From assembly GCA_022361135.1 (NCBI GenBank), contig JAKSBM010000469.1, positions 1-6,681 of the forward strand: a DNA stretch of 6,681 nucleotides, written 5' to 3'. This document shows, in pieces, positions 5,530 to 6,681 of this stretch. The notes beneath the pieces were generated by a model. It did no database searches, was not told the DNA's origin, and saw nothing but the letters and a program-made list of their open reading frames with translations. Origin of the DNA: Desulfobacterales bacterium (GTDB lineage Bacteria > Desulfobacterota > Desulfobacteria > Desulfobacterales > Desulfobacteraceae). The translations under genes were made by a program, and so were the position numbers. The first letter of the stretch is position 1. Each line of letters begins with the position of its first letter.

Positions 5530-6308
5530 GGGATCAAGGGAATATGGCAGAGAAGAAAAAGGCGTATTATAAAATATCCACCCTGGAAAAGGGACTTGAA
5601 GTGATTGAACTTCTGGCCCGGGAAAAACATCTTTCGGTGACGGAAGTGGCCCGGCACCTGGGGCAGAATCGCAGTGCCAGTCATCGGTTCCTGGCCACCC
5701 TCCATGAATTGGGATATGTGCTCAAGGATGAGCAGTCCCGGTATCGCCTCTCCCTGAAATTCTTTGAAATTGCCAACCGCATCGACGACATCGACCAGGT
5801 GCGCACCACAGCCCGCCCCTTCATGCGGGAACTCTCCGCCACCCACGGCGAAACCGTGAATCTCGGGCGCATCGAAGGGGACGACGTGGTTACCATCGAC
5901 ACCATCCCCGGCACCGAAGTTATTAAATTTGAGTCCCGCATCGGGGAGCGCTCCCCGGCCCATTCCCTGGGCATGGGCAAATCCATCCTCTCCTTCCGCC
6001 CCTTACCGGAGCAGGAGGCCTATATAGAAACCGCAGCCTTTGTCAAACTCACGGAAAAGACCATCACCACCAAGACCGCCTTTCGCAAGGAGCTGGACCG
6101 GGTCAAGTCCAGGGGCTATGCCATGGACGATGAGGAGTGGAGCCTTGGGTTGCGCTGCGTCTCCATTCCGGTTTTCAACCGGGACTGTCCCTCCTATGCC
6201 ATTTCCGTTTCAGGGCCGGCCAGCCGAATGACCCCGAAAAAGGTGGAGGCGGTGCGGTCGGATCTGTTGCTGGTGTCCAAAACCCTTGCCATTAAACTAC
6301 AATCCTGA
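5508..6308 (+). CDS. IclR family transcriptional regulator
   Basis: The product (266 residues from 5508, 254 from 5544) has the two-part IclR layout. A winged helix-turn-helix spans residues 22 to about 85 (STLEKGLEVIELL, then LSVTEVARHLGQNRSASHRF as the helix-turn-helix, then LHELGYV). A ligand-binding domain follows, with the conserved GERSPAHSLGMGKSIL, RGYAMDDEEWSLGLRCVSIPVF and SVSGPASRMT blocks. Such proteins usually act as dimers or tetramers that sense small carboxylic or aromatic compounds; the ligand here cannot be read. The start is uncertain. ATG 5508 has AGGGA at 5499-5503 but lies inside an inverted repeat, while ATG 5544 has AAGGG at 5536-5540 and begins MAEKKKAYYKI, a more typical N-terminus. 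Possible targets are its own gene, the divergent radical SAM gene, or the promoter region after 6309. Confidence 0.93.
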   Translation: METQESGRDQGNMAEKKKAYYKISTLEKGLEVIELLAREKHLSVTEVARHLGQNRSASHRFLATLHELGYVLKDEQSRYRLSLKFFEIANRIDDIDQVRTTARPFMRELSATHGETVNLGRIEGDDVVTIDTIPGTEVIKFESRIGERSPAHSLGMGKSILSFRPLPEQEAYIETAAFVKLTEKTITTKTAFRKELDRVKSRGYAMDDEEWSLGLRCVSIPVFNRDCPSYAISVSGPASRMTPKKVEAVRSDLLLVSKTLAIKLQS

Positions 6309-6467
6309 CCGATCTTGAGAATAAATACCCCATTGCACCGCTGTAAATATTGGAAAAGAGGTCGGTGAAAACCGGTTGGTAATCCAGGGCGCTGCAGTGA
6401 AAAAGTGTAATGGTTTCAGGGGATAATCTTCCCTCAAAAATATGGGTGAAAAGGAGTAAATAAATCC

Positions 6468-6497
6468 TTGACACCCTTTTTTAGTTTTTGGTATCGT
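6468..6497 (+). promoter_or_regulatory. Candidate promoter with consensus -35 box
   Basis: TTGACA (6468-6473) is a perfect -35 box, followed after 18 bases (including T-rich sequence) by TATCGT (6492-6497), a 4/6 match to the -10 consensus. No start codon with a ribosome binding site follows within the window, so the gene it serves would lie to the right and have a leader of more than 170 bases. Confidence 0.5.
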
Positions 6498-6575
6498 GTC
6501 ACAAATAAAGATTAATTGTAACAAATAATGAACACACGGGGCGCAAAACCCCATAAAATAAGACACAATACCAAA
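6487..6575. repeat. 14-bp inverted repeat pair flanking an AT-rich segment
   Basis: TTTGGTATCGTGTC (6487-6500) and GACACAATACCAAA (6562-6575) are reverse complements at 13 of 14 positions, with 61 bases between. The left arm covers the -10 box of the promoter candidate. Paired operators for a looping repressor, or a leader RNA stem, both fit. I see no target-site duplication that would suggest a small mobile element. Confidence 0.6.
6497..6528. repeat. Direct repeat TGT(C/A)ACAAATAA, 20-bp period
   Basis: TGTCACAAATAA (6497-6508) and TGTAACAAATAA (6517-6528) match at 11 of 12 positions and start exactly 20 bp apart, which would place two bound proteins on the same DNA face. They lie just downstream of the -10 box, where a repressor could act. 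Confidence 0.45.
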
Positions 6576-6681
6576 TTGAACAGCAGATGCAGCACCCCCG
6601 ACCCCTTCCCTACGCTTGGCGTTTCATCCCCCCGGGAGCAAAGCGCCGGGTCTCATCCTGAGGTTTAATTTTACCCCATAA

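Larger units (their letters stand above)
6309..6681. other. Non-coding control region downstream of the IclR-type gene
   Basis: This 373-base end of the window has no convincing gene. A small hairpin with a GAAA tetraloop (CGGT 6363-6366, ACCG 6371-6374, extendable with G-U pairs) has no T run and is not a clear terminator. The stretch from about 6420 to 6580 is strikingly AT-rich compared with the genes and carries a promoter candidate, an inverted repeat and a direct repeat, listed separately. The part after 6590 turns C-rich and holds CCCGG/CCGGG complementarity (near 6635 and 6651). The most natural reading is the upstream region of a plus-strand gene beyond 6681. Confidence 0.5.

Noticed and set aside
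6297..6566. Minus-strand ORF of 89 codons downstream of the IclR gene
   Set aside because: It overlaps the end of the IclR gene, spans the promoter and repeats, and lacks a ribosome site. Its hydrophobic, Phe-rich product reflects the AT-rich DNA.
6487..6575. Small non-autonomous mobile element with 14-bp terminal inverted repeats
   Set aside because: The arms and size would fit, but no target-site duplication is visible at the ends and the arm overlaps a promoter. Regulatory architecture is the simpler reading.
6528..6668. Short plus-strand ORF of 46 codons in the final non-coding region
   Set aside because: There is no ribosome binding site before the ATG, the composition is Pro/Ser/Arg-rich, and it crosses one arm of the inverted repeat. 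Probably chance.

Overview
This 6.7-kb window is ordinary bacterial chromosome with fairly high GC, strong AAGGAGG-type ribosome binding sites and tightly packed genes. The gene set (rmuC, mltA, dapB, an orphan radical SAM enzyme, an IclR-type regulator, a small exported protein) and a lipoprotein signal point to a Gram-negative. The style of the proteins would suit a Desulfobacterota (sulfate-reducer-like) genome, but that assignment is an impression and not something the sequence proves.

Layout. Bases 1-2995 hold three plus-strand genes: the 3' part of rmuC (cut by the window start), mltA (lytic murein transglycosylase lipoprotein, overlapping rmuC by 20 bp) and dapB (lysine/diaminopimelate pathway reductase with an atypical active-site motif). 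MltA cleaves peptidoglycan and DapB supplies the diaminopimelate used to build it, so the two have a loose cell-wall theme. After dapB, bases about 3043-3262 are a decayed, frameshifted copy of the last part of mltA, about 89% identical to the intact gene over 178 aligned bases. A short non-coding stretch follows, then a small exported protein of unknown function (3541-3966).

The small protein converges on a minus-strand radical SAM gene (5274-4015). That gene is divergent from an IclR-family regulator (5508-6308, or 5544-6308), with candidate promoters for both in the gap between them. A perfect 8-bp inverted repeat covers the first possible start codon of the regulator and looks like an operator or leader hairpin. 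The last 373 bases (6309-6681) hold no convincing gene, but contain a TTGACA promoter candidate embedded in a 13/14 inverted repeat and a 20-bp-spaced direct repeat. They look like the control region of a gene lying to the right of the window.

I see no new multi-gene system, CRISPR array, tRNA, rRNA or insertion sequence. The points most worth a second look are the mltA relic, the unusual DapB residues, the orphan radical SAM enzyme, and the two repeat-rich control regions around the IclR gene.
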